Positions 1 through 10,375 are shown, counted from the stretch's first letter. The stretch is DNA of 64,000 nucleotides from Paracoccus alcaliphilus (GCF_028553725.1 NZ_CP067124.1:1498001-1562000); one strand, 5' to 3'. The notes: a model not told the origin generated them from the letters alone. Translations and numbers: made by a program.

Positions 1-2382
1 CCCGCGACCGAGGCCGATGCAGGCGGCATCTTCGCGCTGGCGATGGGCAAGGGCGGCGCGCGCGAGCTCAATTACAGCTCGGATATCGACCTGATCGTGC
101 TTTACGACGATGCAGCCTATGCCCCCGACGACCAGCACGTGGCCCGCGCGGCGCTGATCCGGGCCACGCGCAAGATGGCGGCGACCCTGTCGGATGTGAC
201 CGCGCATGGCTATGTCTTTCGCACCGATCTGCGGCTGCGCCCCGATCCGTCGGTCACGCCGGTCTGCATCTCGGCCTCTGCCGCGCTGTCCTATTACGAG
301 GCCGAGGGCCGTACATGGGAACGCGCCGCCTATATCAAGGCCCGCCCCTGCGCGGGCGATATCGAGGCCGGGCACCGTTTCCTGCGTGAAATGCGCCCCT
401 TCATCTGGCGCAAGCATCTGGATTTCGCCGCCATTCAGGACGCCCACGACATGCGGCTGCGGATCCGCGAACACAAAGGTCTGGGCGGGCGGCTGGAACT
501 GGCCGGGCACAACATGAAGCTGGGACGCGGCGGCATCCGCGAGATCGAGTTCTTCACCCAGACCCGGCAATTGATCGCGGGCGGGCGCGACCCCGATCTG
601 CGCTGCCGCGATACCGTCGGCGGTCTGGCGGCGCTGGCCGCCAAGGGGTGGATCCCGCCCGAGGCGGCCCGTGAACTGACCGCGCATTACCGCGAACATC
701 GCGACATCGAACACCGCATCCAGATGGTCAACGACGCCCAGACCCATTGCCTGCCCAGGGATCACGAGGGCCTGCGCCAGATCGCCGCGATGATGGCGGA
801 ATCCGACACCGACGCATGGTGCGCCCGGCTGACGACGCGGTTGGAACGTGTCCACGAACTGACCGAATCCTTCTTTGCCCCCGGAGAGGTCGCCGAACGT
901 CCCGACCTGTCGGACGAGGCCCGCGCCACCATCGACCGCTGGCCGTCCTATCCGGCGCTGCGCTCGAACCGGGCGCAACAGATCTTTCGCCGGGTCGAGC
1001 CTGAACTGTTGGCCCGCATGGCCCGCGCCGGTCATCCCGACGAGGCGCTGGCGCGTTTCGACGCCTTTCTGTCCGGCCTGCCCGCCGGGGTGCAGCTTTT
1101 CGCGTTGTTCGAGGCCAATCCGCAGCTGATCGAGCTGATCGTCGATATCTGCGGCACGGCGCCGGCGCTGGCGGGCTATCTCGCGCGGCATTCGGCGGTG
1201 CTGGATGCGGTGCTGGGCGGCAGCTTCTTTGCGCCATGGCCCGGCGTGGCGGGGCTGCGCGAACAGGTGACGCAGGCGATGGAGGCTGCGCTGAACGCGC
1301 CGGGCGGCGGTTACGAGCGGGCGCTGGATGCCGGGCGGCGATGGGCGCATGAATGGCATTTCCGCATCGGTGTGCATCACCTGCGCGGCCTGATCGACGC
1401 CGACGAGGCCGCGCTGCAATATGCGGATCTGGCCGAGGCCAGCATTGCCGCGCTGTTTCCCGTCACGACCGCGGAATTCGCCCGCAAACACGGGGCGCCG
1501 CCGGGACGTGGCGCGGTGGTTGTGGGCATGGGCTCGCTGGGTGCGCGGCAGCTGAACGCGCGGTCGGATCTGGATCTGATCGTGATCTATGACGCCGCCG
1601 GTGCCGACAGTTCCGACGGGCCGAAGCCGCTGGCCGCGCGGCCCTATTACGCGCGGCTGACGCAGGCGATGATCACGGCGGTCTCGGCCCCCACGGCGGA
1701 AGGGCGGCTTTACGAGGTCGATATGCGGCTGCGCCCCTCGGGGCGGCAGGGGCCGGTGGCGACCTCGATCCAGAGCTTTCGCGACTATCAGATGAGCGAA
1801 GCATGGACATGGGAGCATCTGGCGCTGACCCGCGCCCGCGTCGTCGCCTGTGCGGGCGATCAGGGGCTGGAACTGGCCAATGAGGTCGAGGCCCTGCGGC
1901 TGGAGGTCTTGCAGCAACGCGGCAGCGACGGGCGCGTGATGCCGGATCTGGCGCAGATGCGGGCACGGCTGTTTGCCGCCCGGGCCACGGATAATCCGTT
2001 CGAGGCCAAGGCCGGGCCGGGGCGGTTGCAGGATATCGACCTGCTGGCGCAATCCTGCGCGCTGAGGGTGGCTGAACCGTCGCGCCGCAGCCTGACGCAA
2101 TTGCGGGCCGGGCGGCGGGGCGGGTTGCTCAGCGCCCAGCAGGCCGACACGCTGTCTTCGGTTCAGCGTCTGCTGTGGCGGCTTCATGCCTCGGCGCGGC
2201 TGCTGACCGAGGGGCGGCTGGATCTGGACGCCATCGGGCGCGGCGGGCAGGAGTTCCTGCTGCGGGAAACCGGCATGGCGGATCTGGACGCCTTGCGTGT
2301 CGGGCTTGAGCAAAGGATCGCGCAATCCGCCGCGCTGATCGAATCGCTCATGCCCGAGCCGCCCGAGGCTGGGGCAGCGTGA
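1..2382 (+). CDS. glnE: Bifunctional glutamine synthetase adenylyltransferase/deadenylylase, 5'-truncated by window edge
   Basis: This enzyme attaches AMP to, and removes it from, a tyrosine of glutamine synthetase, so that PII signalling tunes ammonia assimilation in the cytosol. The frame is open from the first base, so the N-terminus lies outside the window; 793 residues are visible against roughly 930-950 in full-length relatives. Two nucleotidyltransferase cores are seen: GGARELNYSSDIDLI near visible residue 17 (deadenylylase half) and GSLGARQLNARSDLDLI near residue 510 (adenylylase half). Both keep the paired metal-binding aspartates. It converges with the glycosyltransferase gene, and the last 35 bp of the two coding regions overlap. 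The identification is secure. Confidence 0.96.
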   Translation, partial: PATEADAGGIFALAMGKGGARELNYSSDIDLIVLYDDAAYAPDDQHVARAALIRATRKMAATLSDVTAHGYVFRTDLRLRPDPSVTPVCISASAALSYYEAEGRTWERAAYIKARPCAGDIEAGHRFLREMRPFIWRKHLDFAAIQDAHDMRLRIREHKGLGGRLELAGHNMKLGRGGIREIEFFTQTRQLIAGGRDPDLRCRDTVGGLAALAAKGWIPPEAARELTAHYREHRDIEHRIQMVNDAQTHCLPRDHEGLRQIAAMMAESDTDAWCARLTTRLERVHELTESFFAPGEVAERPDLSDEARATIDRWPSYPALRSNRAQQIFRRVEPELLARMARAGHPDEALARFDAFLSGLPAGVQLFALFEANPQLIELIVDICGTAPALAGYLARHSAVLDAVLGGSFFAPWPGVAGLREQVTQAMEAALNAPGGGYERALDAGRRWAHEWHFRIGVHHLRGLIDADEAALQYADLAEASIAALFPVTTAEFARKHGAPPGRGAVVVGMGSLGARQLNARSDLDLIVIYDAAGADSSDGPKPLAARPYYARLTQAMITAVSAPTAEGRLYEVDMRLRPSGRQGPVATSIQSFRDYQMSEAWTWEHLALTRARVVACAGDQGLELANEVEALRLEVLQQRGSDGRVMPDLAQMRARLFAARATDNPFEAKAGPGRLQDIDLLAQSCALRVAEPSRRSLTQLRAGRRGGLLSAQQADTLSSVQRLLWRLHASARLLTEGRLDLDAIGRGGQEFLLRETGMADLDALRVGLEQRIAQSAALIESLMPEPPEAGAA

Positions 2383-4486
2383 CCTCGGCCAGCCGCAGCC
2401 GGGGCTTTGCGGGATTGTCCGCATCGGCGGGCGATGCGCCGTCGGCGATGTCCTCTGTGCGCTCGGTCAGGCTGATCCCGCCGATCTGACCAAGAACCGG
2501 CAGGGATACCATATCGGGCGCGGGGCTGGCGGTTTCCTCGGCCACATCGAACAGGCCATGCGCGGTCTTGTCCCAATAGAAGGGCTTGAACACGACCTCA
2601 TAGATGGCCTTCCAGCCCGCCACACAGCCAAGCGGAAAGTACAGATGCATCGTCGGCACCCATGCCAGCAGATGCCGGTGCTTGGCACCGCTGACCGCCC
2701 ACATGCCGACGATGATGCCAAGGATCTCGGCGCTGACGAACAGCGCGAACAGGGTCAGCCCCGCCTGCGCGCCCGGCAGGGCCGCTGCGGTCGCGCTCAG
2801 CGGATGGGGCAGGGCGAAGGCCAGCAGCCAGAAGCTCCACAGCAGGGGGGCCAGCAGATATTGCGACAGGCTGCCGAAGAACTGGACCTGAAACGCCAGA
2901 AAACGCAGCGGTCCCAGATCGCGCCACAGTGCCACCGGGTTGCGCATATGCACGCCCCAGGTCATCGCATAGCCCTTGAGCCAGCGAGAACGTTGCTTGA
3001 TCCAGGGCAGGACGCGGCAATTCGCCTCTTCATCGGTGGTGGTGTCCAGAATCTCGGTCCGCCAGCCGCGCCGGGCCAGCCGCACGCCCAGATCGGCATC
3101 CTCGGTGACGTTCCAGGCGTCCCAGGCATCGACGGCCTCCAGCGCGGCGCGGCGGAAGAACAGCGTCGTGCCGCCAAGAGGCACCACCAGCCCCATCCGC
3201 GCCACACCGGGCAGCAGCACCCGGAACCATGTCGCGTATTCGATGGTAAAGCAGCGCGCCAGCCAGTTGCTGCGCGGATTGTAGTAATCCAGCGCCCCTT
3301 GCAGGCAGGCCACGTCGTCGGGCGCGAAATGAAAGCGCCGGGCGACCTTGTGCAACTGGTCGGGATCGGGCCGGTCCTCGGCGTCCCAGATGCCGACGAT
3401 CTCTCCGCGGCAGAAATTCAGCGCATAGTTCAGCGCCCGCGGCTTGGTCTGGATCGGTCCGTCCGGCACCTCGATCACCCGCAGCCAATGGGGCAGGCGG
3501 GCATCGCGCAGCGCCTCGCGCGTCACCTCGTCGCTGACCTCGACCACCAGAAGGATATCAGTCAGTTCGCGCGGATAGGTCAGCCGCGCCAGTCGCGCGA
3601 CCAGCTTGCCCGCGACATCGCTTTCGCGAAACAGCGGCACCATGACCGAGATCAGCGGCAGGGGCGCGGTCATTTCGGGCGCGTGCAACCGACCCTCGGC
3701 GATGGCCTGACGGCTGCGGGCATCCTCGGCACGGGCGCGGCGGGTGGCGATGGCGGCCAGCAGCTTCAGCGCCGACTGACACAGCAGCGCCAGCACTGCC
3801 CATGCGGTCAGCGCCGACAGCACCGCGATCGGTGCCAACCACAGCCCCAGCACGGTCAGCGCGATCAGCAGGGCGGCAAGGCGGCCGCTGCGCGCCTCGT
3901 TACGGGTGCGGCAGCTCTCGACCGGTGACACGCGGTTCTCGGCGCGGCGGATCAGGGCGGTGCGGCGACTGGCCAGAACCGCCTGCTGCGCCTGCTCCTC
4001 GCTGCACAGCAACATGCGGATGGTGCCGAATTCCGCCGGCAGACGCGGCAGCAGCGCCGCAAAGCGTTCCGGCCGGGCGGTCGCGATCCAGGTCACGCCG
4101 CCGATCCGCCGCCAGGGCAGGATCGCCTCGGCCAGACAGAAATCGGCCCCCGCCGCATCGATCAGGCGCGGGTCGCCGGGCGTCTCGGCAGGGTCCACCG
4201 CCGTGGTGCGCCACTGTCGCGACAGCGCACGGCTGAGGGCGGCGGGCGTGACCCAGCCATGGGTCAGCAGGATCTGCCCCAGCCGCACATTCTGCCGCTG
4301 CCGCATGACCGAGGCCTTCAGCAGATTGGCCGGATCGACCGCCCCGTCTTCCAGCAATATCTGGCCCAGAGGTCGCTGGTTGCGTGGCGCCAGCGCAGGC
4401 CCGATCAGCCGCGAGGGTGCGGCGCGCGCGTCGATCTGTTCGGCCGCGGGCGCGGAGTCCTGATTGCGATATGCTGTCTGTGCCAT
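2348..4486 (-). CDS. Membrane family-2 glycosyltransferase with N-terminal MshEN-like (c-di-GMP type) module
   Basis: Predicted processive inner-membrane polysaccharide synthase of 712 aa. Residues 38-91 hold two copies of an MshEN/GspE-N type repeat; the second, RLGQILLTHGWVTPAALSRA plus LSRQ (68-91), fits the RLGxxLxxxG..LxxxLxxQ c-di-GMP-binding consensus closely, and the first (39-63) is looser. Two membrane segments follow (about 203-245), then a GT2 domain (277-505) with DAED at 368, TEDAD at 461 and QRSRW at 498, the D,D,D,QxxRW signature of cellulose-synthase-like enzymes. More membrane segments lie at about 530-625. The sugar and polymer cannot be told from sequence. The start codon directly abuts a hairpin, and a CtrA-type box lies about 45 bp upstream. 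It follows carA on the same strand but probably has its own promoter. Confidence 0.88.
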   Translation of the reverse strand: MAQTAYRNQDSAPAAEQIDARAAPSRLIGPALAPRNQRPLGQILLEDGAVDPANLLKASVMRQRQNVRLGQILLTHGWVTPAALSRALSRQWRTTAVDPAETPGDPRLIDAAGADFCLAEAILPWRRIGGVTWIATARPERFAALLPRLPAEFGTIRMLLCSEEQAQQAVLASRRTALIRRAENRVSPVESCRTRNEARSGRLAALLIALTVLGLWLAPIAVLSALTAWAVLALLCQSALKLLAAIATRRARAEDARSRQAIAEGRLHAPEMTAPLPLISVMVPLFRESDVAGKLVARLARLTYPRELTDILLVVEVSDEVTREALRDARLPHWLRVIEVPDGPIQTKPRALNYALNFCRGEIVGIWDAEDRPDPDQLHKVARRFHFAPDDVACLQGALDYYNPRSNWLARCFTIEYATWFRVLLPGVARMGLVVPLGGTTLFFRRAALEAVDAWDAWNVTEDADLGVRLARRGWRTEILDTTTDEEANCRVLPWIKQRSRWLKGYAMTWGVHMRNPVALWRDLGPLRFLAFQVQFFGSLSQYLLAPLLWSFWLLAFALPHPLSATAAALPGAQAGLTLFALFVSAEILGIIVGMWAVSGAKHRHLLAWVPTMHLYFPLGCVAGWKAIYEVVFKPFYWDKTAHGLFDVAEETASPAPDMVSLPVLGQIGGISLTERTEDIADGASPADADNPAKPRLRLAEVTLPQPRAARA

Positions 4487-4511
4487 GGGGCGATCCCTTC
4501 CGAGTCGCCCC
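4487..4511 (-). promoter_or_regulatory. Hairpin abutting the glycosyltransferase start codon
   Basis: Perfect 7-bp inverted repeat GGGGCGA / TCGCCCC with an 11-nt loop. Read on the minus strand, the Shine-Dalgarno-like GGAAGGGA lies in the loop, and the 3' arm fills the gap between it and the ATG at 4486. The fold could tune translation initiation or partly terminate carA read-through; there is no U-run. The repeat is seen, the function is inferred. Confidence 0.4.
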
Positions 4512-4529
4512 TTGCTGGCATGGATGCGG

Positions 4530-4544
4530 TTAACAAGCGGTTAA
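4530..4544 (-). promoter_or_regulatory. CtrA-type binding site upstream of the glycosyltransferase gene
   Basis: TTAA-N7-TTAA matches the CtrA box; on the minus strand it reads TTAACCGCTTGTTAAC, which is close to the full consensus. It lies 44-58 nt upstream of the glycosyltransferase ATG and 11 bp past the carA stop codon. No other exact TTAA-N7-TTAA was noticed in an intergenic region of this GC-rich window. Confidence 0.5.
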
Positions 4545-4554
4545 GCCGGATGAC

Positions 4555-5703
4555 TTAAACGCGCCGCCCCCGCATGGAATCGACGAAACGGCGGAACAGA
4601 TACAGGCTGTCCTGCGGGCCGGGCGTTGCTTCGGGGTGATGTTGCACCGAAAAGATCGGCCGGTCCTCGACCCGGATGCCGCAATTGCTGCCGTCGAACA
4701 GGCTGACATGGGTTTCGACCACGCCTTCGGGCAGGGACTGCGAATCAACCGCAAAGCCGTGGTTCATCGAGGTGATCTCGACCTTACCGCTTTCGACATC
4801 GCGGACCGGGTGGTTGGCGCCGTGATGGCCGTGGCTCATCTTGACGGTCTGCGCCCCCAGCGCCAGCGCCAGCATCTGATGGCCCAGACAGATGCCAAAG
4901 ATCGGCAGATCGCGCTTCAGCAACTCCTGGATCATCGGCACCGCATATTCGCCGGTCGCCGCCGGATCGCCGGGGCCGTTCGACAGGAACACGCCTTCGG
5001 GCTGATGCGCCAGAACCTCTTCGGCGGTGGCGGTGGCGGGCAGCACGGTCACATCGGCGCCATGCGACACCAGAGAACGCAGGATATTGCGCTTGGCGCC
5101 GTAATCCAGCGCGACGACCTTGAACGGCTTGCCCTCGGGCGAGGTGCCAAAGCCCTTGCCCCATTCCCAGCCGCCCTGATCCCAATGATAGCTCTGGGCG
5201 CAGCTGACCTCTTTGGCCAGATCCAGCCCCACCAGCCCGGACCAGTCGCGGGCGCGGGCGATCATCGCCTCGATATCGAAATTCCCTTCGGGATCATGGG
5301 CCAGAACGACATGCGGCGCGCCCTGCTGCCGGATCGCGCGGGTCAGGCGGCGGGTGTCGATGCCGCCGATTCCGATCCGCCCGCGCCGCTCCATCCAGCC
5401 CACCAGATCACCGGCCGCGCGCCAGTTCGACGGCTCGGTCGGGTCCCAGCGCACGACGATGCCGCTGGCGACGGGCTCGGCGGCCTCGTCATCCTCGGGC
5501 GTGACGCCGGTGTTGCCGATATGGGGGAAGGTGAAGGTGACGACCTGGCTGGCATAGGACGGATCGGTCATGATCTCCTGATAGCCGGTCATCGCGGTGT
5601 TGAACACCAGCTCGGCCACGACGTCGCCCGTGGCTCCGAAGCCCTGGCCGTAAAAGACGGTCCCGTCGGCAAGCGCAAGGCAGGCGGTCGGTTTCATGGC
5701 CAT
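4555..5703 (-). CDS. carA: Carbamoyl-phosphate synthase small (glutaminase) chain
   Basis: CarA hydrolyses glutamine and channels ammonia to the large subunit CarB, which makes carbamoyl phosphate for arginine and pyrimidine synthesis. The 382-aa protein has the CPSase small-chain domain (about 1-150) and a class I glutamine amidotransferase domain (about 193-380). The nucleophile is Cys272 in FGICLGHQM, and HHPEATPG near 355-362 carries the His/Glu of the triad. The start chosen is MAMKPTAC, preceded by AGAGGTG; the frame is open 27 codons further upstream, but that stretch is not family-like. carB is not in the window. The gene is divergent from yqeY. Confidence 0.96.
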   Translation of the reverse strand: MAMKPTACLALADGTVFYGQGFGATGDVVAELVFNTAMTGYQEIMTDPSYASQVVTFTFPHIGNTGVTPEDDEAAEPVASGIVVRWDPTEPSNWRAAGDLVGWMERRGRIGIGGIDTRRLTRAIRQQGAPHVVLAHDPEGNFDIEAMIARARDWSGLVGLDLAKEVSCAQSYHWDQGGWEWGKGFGTSPEGKPFKVVALDYGAKRNILRSLVSHGADVTVLPATATAEEVLAHQPEGVFLSNGPGDPAATGEYAVPMIQELLKRDLPIFGICLGHQMLALALGAQTVKMSHGHHGANHPVRDVESGKVEITSMNHGFAVDSQSLPEGVVETHVSLFDGSNCGIRVEDRPIFSVQHHPEATPGPQDSLYLFRRFVDSMRGRRV

Positions 5704-5853
5704 GTGGCACCTCTGTCTGAAAATCAGCCGGTGAATAGGGGGCGCGCGGTCCAAGGTCAAGACGCCGCCCCGGCTTGAAACCATGCCGTGCCCCGCTTAC
5801 ATCGCGAGACCTGACCCGTTCGGGCCGGAACGACATCCCGAAAGGAGCGCGTC

Positions 5854-6318
5854 ATGGAACTGAAGGCAAGGCTGCAAGCCGCCACCAAAGAGGCGATGAA
5901 GGCACGCCAGACGGAACGTCTGTCCACCTTGCGCCTGATCGCCGCCGCCATCAAGGACCGCGAAATCGCCGCCCGCGCCGAGGGGGCCGAGGATGGCAGC
6001 CTTGGCGATGCCGACCTGATCGCGATCCTGTCGAAGATGGTCAAGCAGCGCCAGGAATCGGCCAAAGCCTATGAAGAGGGCGGGCGGCTGGAACTGGCGG
6101 AAAAGGAACAGGCCGAGATCGCCCTCATCCAGGAATACCTGCCCCGGCAACTGGACGCGGCAGAAACCGCCGCCGCCATCGACAAGGCGATCGCGGATCT
6201 GGGCGCCGACAGCATCCGCGACATGGGCCGGGTGATGGCAGAGCTTCGCAACCGCCATGCCGGACAGATGGATTTCGGCGCCGTCGGCCCGATGGTCAAG
6301 ACCCGCCTGCTGAACTGA
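5854..6318 (+). CDS. GatB/YqeY domain-containing protein
   Basis: A 154-aa protein of the YqeY family, which is related to the C-terminal tail domain of the GatB amidotransferase subunit and is thought to interact with tRNA; its cellular role is not settled. It is a full-length stand-alone YqeY: a helical N-terminal half with the typical MKARQTERLSTLRLI segment, and the YLPRQLDAAE turn near residue 89-98 that is conserved in the family. A strong ribosome binding site (AAAGGAG) lies 6 nt before the ATG. It is transcribed away from carA and is followed 39 nt later by the DUF3008 gene. Confidence 0.92.
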   Translation: MELKARLQAATKEAMKARQTERLSTLRLIAAAIKDREIAARAEGAEDGSLGDADLIAILSKMVKQRQESAKAYEEGGRLELAEKEQAEIALIQEYLPRQLDAAETAAAIDKAIADLGADSIRDMGRVMAELRNRHAGQMDFGAVGPMVKTRLLN

Positions 6319-6323
6319 TCGCG

Positions 6324-6352
6324 CACCTCCTGCGTTATCCCCGCAGGAGGTG
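6324..6352 (+). promoter_or_regulatory. Hairpin sequestering the Shine-Dalgarno of the DUF3008 gene
   Basis: Perfect 11-bp inverted repeat, CACCTCCTGCG / CGCAGGAGGTG, with a 7-nt loop, in the 39-nt gap between yqeY and the DUF3008 gene. The 3' arm contains the full ribosome binding site AGGAGGTG, and the 5' arm repeats the anti-Shine-Dalgarno CACCTCC. There is no U-run after the stem, so a plain terminator is less likely. It could act as an RNA thermometer or other translational switch. Confidence 0.6.
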
Positions 6353-6357
6353 ACCCC

Positions 6358-6546
6358 ATGCCCGCACAATCCAAGGCCCAGCAACGCGCCGCAGGTGCCG
6401 CCCTTTCCGCCAAGCGCGGCGAGACGAAGGCCGGCGACCTCAAGGGCGCATCAAAGGACATGTATGACAGCATGTCCGAATCAGAGCTCGAGGAACTGGC
6501 CGCGACCGACCACGACCAACTTCCCGAACACAAAACCCCGGACTGA
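6358..6546 (+). CDS. DUF3008 family small protein
   Basis: A 62-aa hydrophilic protein matching the DUF3008 family from start to end (MPAQSKAQQRAAGAALSAKR..., then GASKDMYDSMSESELEELA). The family is common in alphaproteobacteria and its function is unknown. There is no signal peptide or membrane segment. It begins 6 nt after a very strong ribosome binding site that is held in an 11-bp hairpin, so translation is probably conditional. It lies on the same strand as yqeY and is convergent with the DUF2244 gene. Confidence 0.88.
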   Translation: MPAQSKAQQRAAGAALSAKRGETKAGDLKGASKDMYDSMSESELEELAATDHDQLPEHKTPD

Positions 6547-6569
6547 CCCCGCCAATAGGGCGCCCGGCA

Positions 6570-6602
6570 CCCCTTCGCACTCCTGAAAAATACCTCGGGG
6601 GG
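6570..6602 (-). repeat. Recurring intergenic motif, copy 1 (GGAGTGCGAAGGGG tail)
   Basis: On the minus strand: CCCCCCGAGG, TATTTTTCAGGAGTGCG, AAGGGG. It shares the GAGGTATTT core with the four other intergenic copies in the window, and its tail with the copy at 17932. It lies just downstream of the minus-strand DUF2244 gene. Confidence 0.6.
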
Positions 6603-6620
6603 TTGCCGGATGGTGCGCCA

Positions 6621-6636
6621 CTGGTTCGAGAACCAG
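6621..6636. terminator. Hairpin between convergent DUF3008 and DUF2244 genes
   Basis: CTGGTTC-GA-GAACCAG, 7-bp arms, flanked by a further GCCGG/CCGGC pair. It lies between two convergent genes and could act as a bidirectional terminator. There is no clear U-run, so confidence is low. Confidence 0.35.
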
Positions 6637-6689
6637 CCGGCGACGGGCGAGGCGCCCCCGGCCATCGCGGGACGCAAACGCACGCGCCC

Positions 6690-7184
6690 CTATCGCAGCG
6701 CCACCAGCCGCTGCTGCAACTCACCCAGCAACTGCCGCCGCTCTTCCGGCGTCAGAAACCCGCCCAGTTCGATCTCGCGTTTGCCGTCGCTCAGCGTCAG
6801 ATAATCTTCGACCGGGCCTGGCCGCAGCATGGCGCGCACCCAATAGGTGTTGGTCTCCCATTCGCGCGGCGGCTGGCCGGGATCGGTCCGGCGCAGATAC
6901 AGCCGCGAAGCCGACAGCCTCAGTTCCTCGCGCGTCTCTCCGCTGCGATAGCTGTGCTGCAACGCCAGCCAGATGCCGACAACGGCCAGCACCTCGAAGG
7001 GCAACAGCCCCCACAGCGCGCTGCTGCCCAGCAGCGCCACCATCGGCAGCCCCAGCAGCACGGCGGTCACGCCGATGAACCAGACGAAACCGCGCCGGGG
7101 CAGCGAACGATAGGGCCACAGCAGCAGCCGATGTGAAACGGCCCCGGAAACATCCGGGGCCGTCTCTGTCCATTGATAAGGCAT
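6690..7184 (-). CDS. DUF2244 domain-containing membrane protein
   Basis: A 164-aa DUF2244 protein. Two adjacent membrane segments lie at about residues 32-50 and 53-75, followed by a soluble domain ending in EIELGGFLTPEERRQLL. Homologs in alphaproteobacteria usually sit next to cytochrome c oxidase genes, as here (10 bp after the ctaD stop codon). A role linked to the oxidase is suggested by that context, but the biochemical function is unknown. The first ~16 codons contain an 11-bp hairpin that looks like the ctaD terminator, so most ctaD transcripts may end before this gene is read. Confidence 0.85.
   Translation of the reverse strand: MPYQWTETAPDVSGAVSHRLLLWPYRSLPRRGFVWFIGVTAVLLGLPMVALLGSSALWGLLPFEVLAVVGIWLALQHSYRSGETREELRLSASRLYLRRTDPGQPPREWETNTYWVRAMLRPGPVEDYLTLSDGKREIELGGFLTPEERRQLLGELQQRLVALR
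7138..7163 (-). terminator. Probable ctaD terminator lying inside the DUF2244 N-terminal codons
   Basis: Perfect 11-bp stem ACGGCCCCGGA / TCCGGGGCCGT with a 4-nt loop. On the minus strand it lies about 30 nt after the ctaD stop codon and is followed by TTTCAC, a weak U-tract. It falls within codons 8-16 of the downstream DUF2244 gene. Confidence 0.55.
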
Positions 7185-7193
7185 GGCCTGACC

Positions 7194-9225
<2,032 letters not shown>

Positions 9226-9942
9226 TCAGGGAAAATGCGCCCCAAAGCTGTCCTTCAGCGCCAGATCCAGATCCGCCATGCCGACCGGCAGGCCCAGATC
9301 GACCAGACTGGTGACGCCGTGGCCGCTGATTCCGCAAGGCACGATCCCGGCGTAATGCGTCAGATCCGGTTCGACATTGATCGAGATGCCGTGAAAGCTG
9401 ACCCATCTGCGCAGCTTGACCCCGATCGCCGCGATCTTGTCCTCTCTGCCCGCGCCGTCGGGCAGGGGGGGCTTGTCGGGGCGCGCCACCCAGACGCCGA
9501 CCCGGCCCTCGCGAATCTCTCCGGTCAGGTTGAACCGCGACAGGGCGTCGATCACCCATGCCTCCAGGCCGGCGACGAAGGCACGGATGTCGCGGCCGCG
9601 CCGGTTCAGATCCAGCATGACATAGACGATGCGTTGCCCCGGCCCGTGATAGGTATATTGCCCGCCGCGCCCCGCCGCATGGACGGGAAAGCGCGCCTCC
9701 AGCAGATCGGCGGGCTTCGCGCTGGTCCCGGCGGTATAGAGCGGGGGATGCTCGACCAGCCAGATCAGTTCATCGGCGTCACCGGCGCCAATCGCGGCCA
9801 CGCGCGCCTCCATGAAGGCCAGCGCCTCGTCATAGCCGGTCAGGCCGTCGCTGATGATCCATTCCACCATGCCCGGGATCTGGCCCCATATCCGGCCCGC
9901 GTCAAGATGCAGGTGCAGAGGCGGCAAGAAACCCCTTTTCAT
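9226..9942 (-). CDS. lipB: Lipoyl(octanoyl) transferase
   Basis: LipB moves octanoyl from acyl carrier protein to lipoyl domains of 2-oxoacid dehydrogenases and the glycine cleavage H protein, the first step of lipoate assembly. Family motifs are [15 protein letters not shown] (conserved His and Gly) and [15 protein letters not shown] with the catalytic Cys of the PCGI loop; the conserved Lys is in [12 protein letters not shown]. The start at 9942 has an AGGTG ribosome binding site, whereas [11 protein letters not shown] at 9870 is where family similarity begins but lacks one; either may be right. It diverges from tRNA-Leu. Confidence 0.92.
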   Translation of the reverse strand: MKRGFLPPLHLHLDAGRIWGQIPGMVEWIISDGLTGYDEALAFMEARVAAIGAGDADELIWLVEHPPLYTAGTSAKPADLLEARFPVHAAGRGGQYTYHGPGQRIVYVMLDLNRRGRDIRAFVAGLEAWVIDALSRFNLTGEIREGRVGVWVARPDKPPLPDGAGREDKIAAIGVKLRRWVSFHGISINVEPDLTHYAGIVPCGISGHGVTSLVDLGLPVGMADLDLALKDSFGAHFP

Positions 9943-9981
9943 TTCCGGGCACCTATTATATCAGGCGCGCACTGCCCGGAT

Positions 9982-10068
9982 GCGGTCGTGGCGGAATTGG
10001 TAGACGCGCAGCGTTGAGGTCGCTGTTCCTTAACCGGAGTGGAAGTTCGAGTCTTCTCGACCGCACCA
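9982..10068 (+). tRNA. tRNA-Leu (anticodon GAG)
   Basis: A complete class II tRNA of 87 nt with genome-encoded CCA. The acceptor stem GCGGTCG pairs with CGACCGC, followed by discriminator A. The anticodon stem CAGCG/CGCTG closes the loop TTGAGGT, with anticodon GAG at 10016-10018, which reads CUC and CUU. The long variable arm typical of tRNA-Leu and the T arm (GGAAG-TTCGAGT-CTTCT) are present. A TATTAT at 9954-9959 may be its -10 element. The gene borders a gene-poor stretch. Confidence 0.95.
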
Positions 10069-10375
10069 TCTTGACCTGAGTAACGACGCGATATCAGCGC
10101 ATTATGCTTCCGGTTGGGTTTTCAGCCCCCCTTTCAGTCCACCCTTCGGCGCGCGCCTGACTGCGTGTGGGGGTGCAGTAAAGGCGCGACAGCAACCATA
10201 CGCCCCAAGCCTCCCCCGGCATCCCCTCGATCAGAACAGGGGGTGGCTCATGGGGGGCTATTGAGGCAGAGGGGCGGGGCAAAAATCGGGCGCGCGGGCC
10301 GCCCGCTCGTCTTCCCCTTGGGCGGCTCAAAAATTTTTCCCATTTTTTGTGGACGATGCACTTTGGAGGCACATC
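10069..10375. other. Non-coding stretch after tRNA-Leu
   Basis: No convincing gene is seen. It contains a 7-bp hairpin, GCCGCCC-N15-GGGCGGC (10298-10326), followed by AAAAATTTTT and a T-rich run, which could be a terminator, and an unusually AT-rich patch (10328-10350). Its position next to a tRNA 3' end and its low coding content fit a degraded insertion, but no integrase or repeat of the tRNA end was found. Confidence 0.4.
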
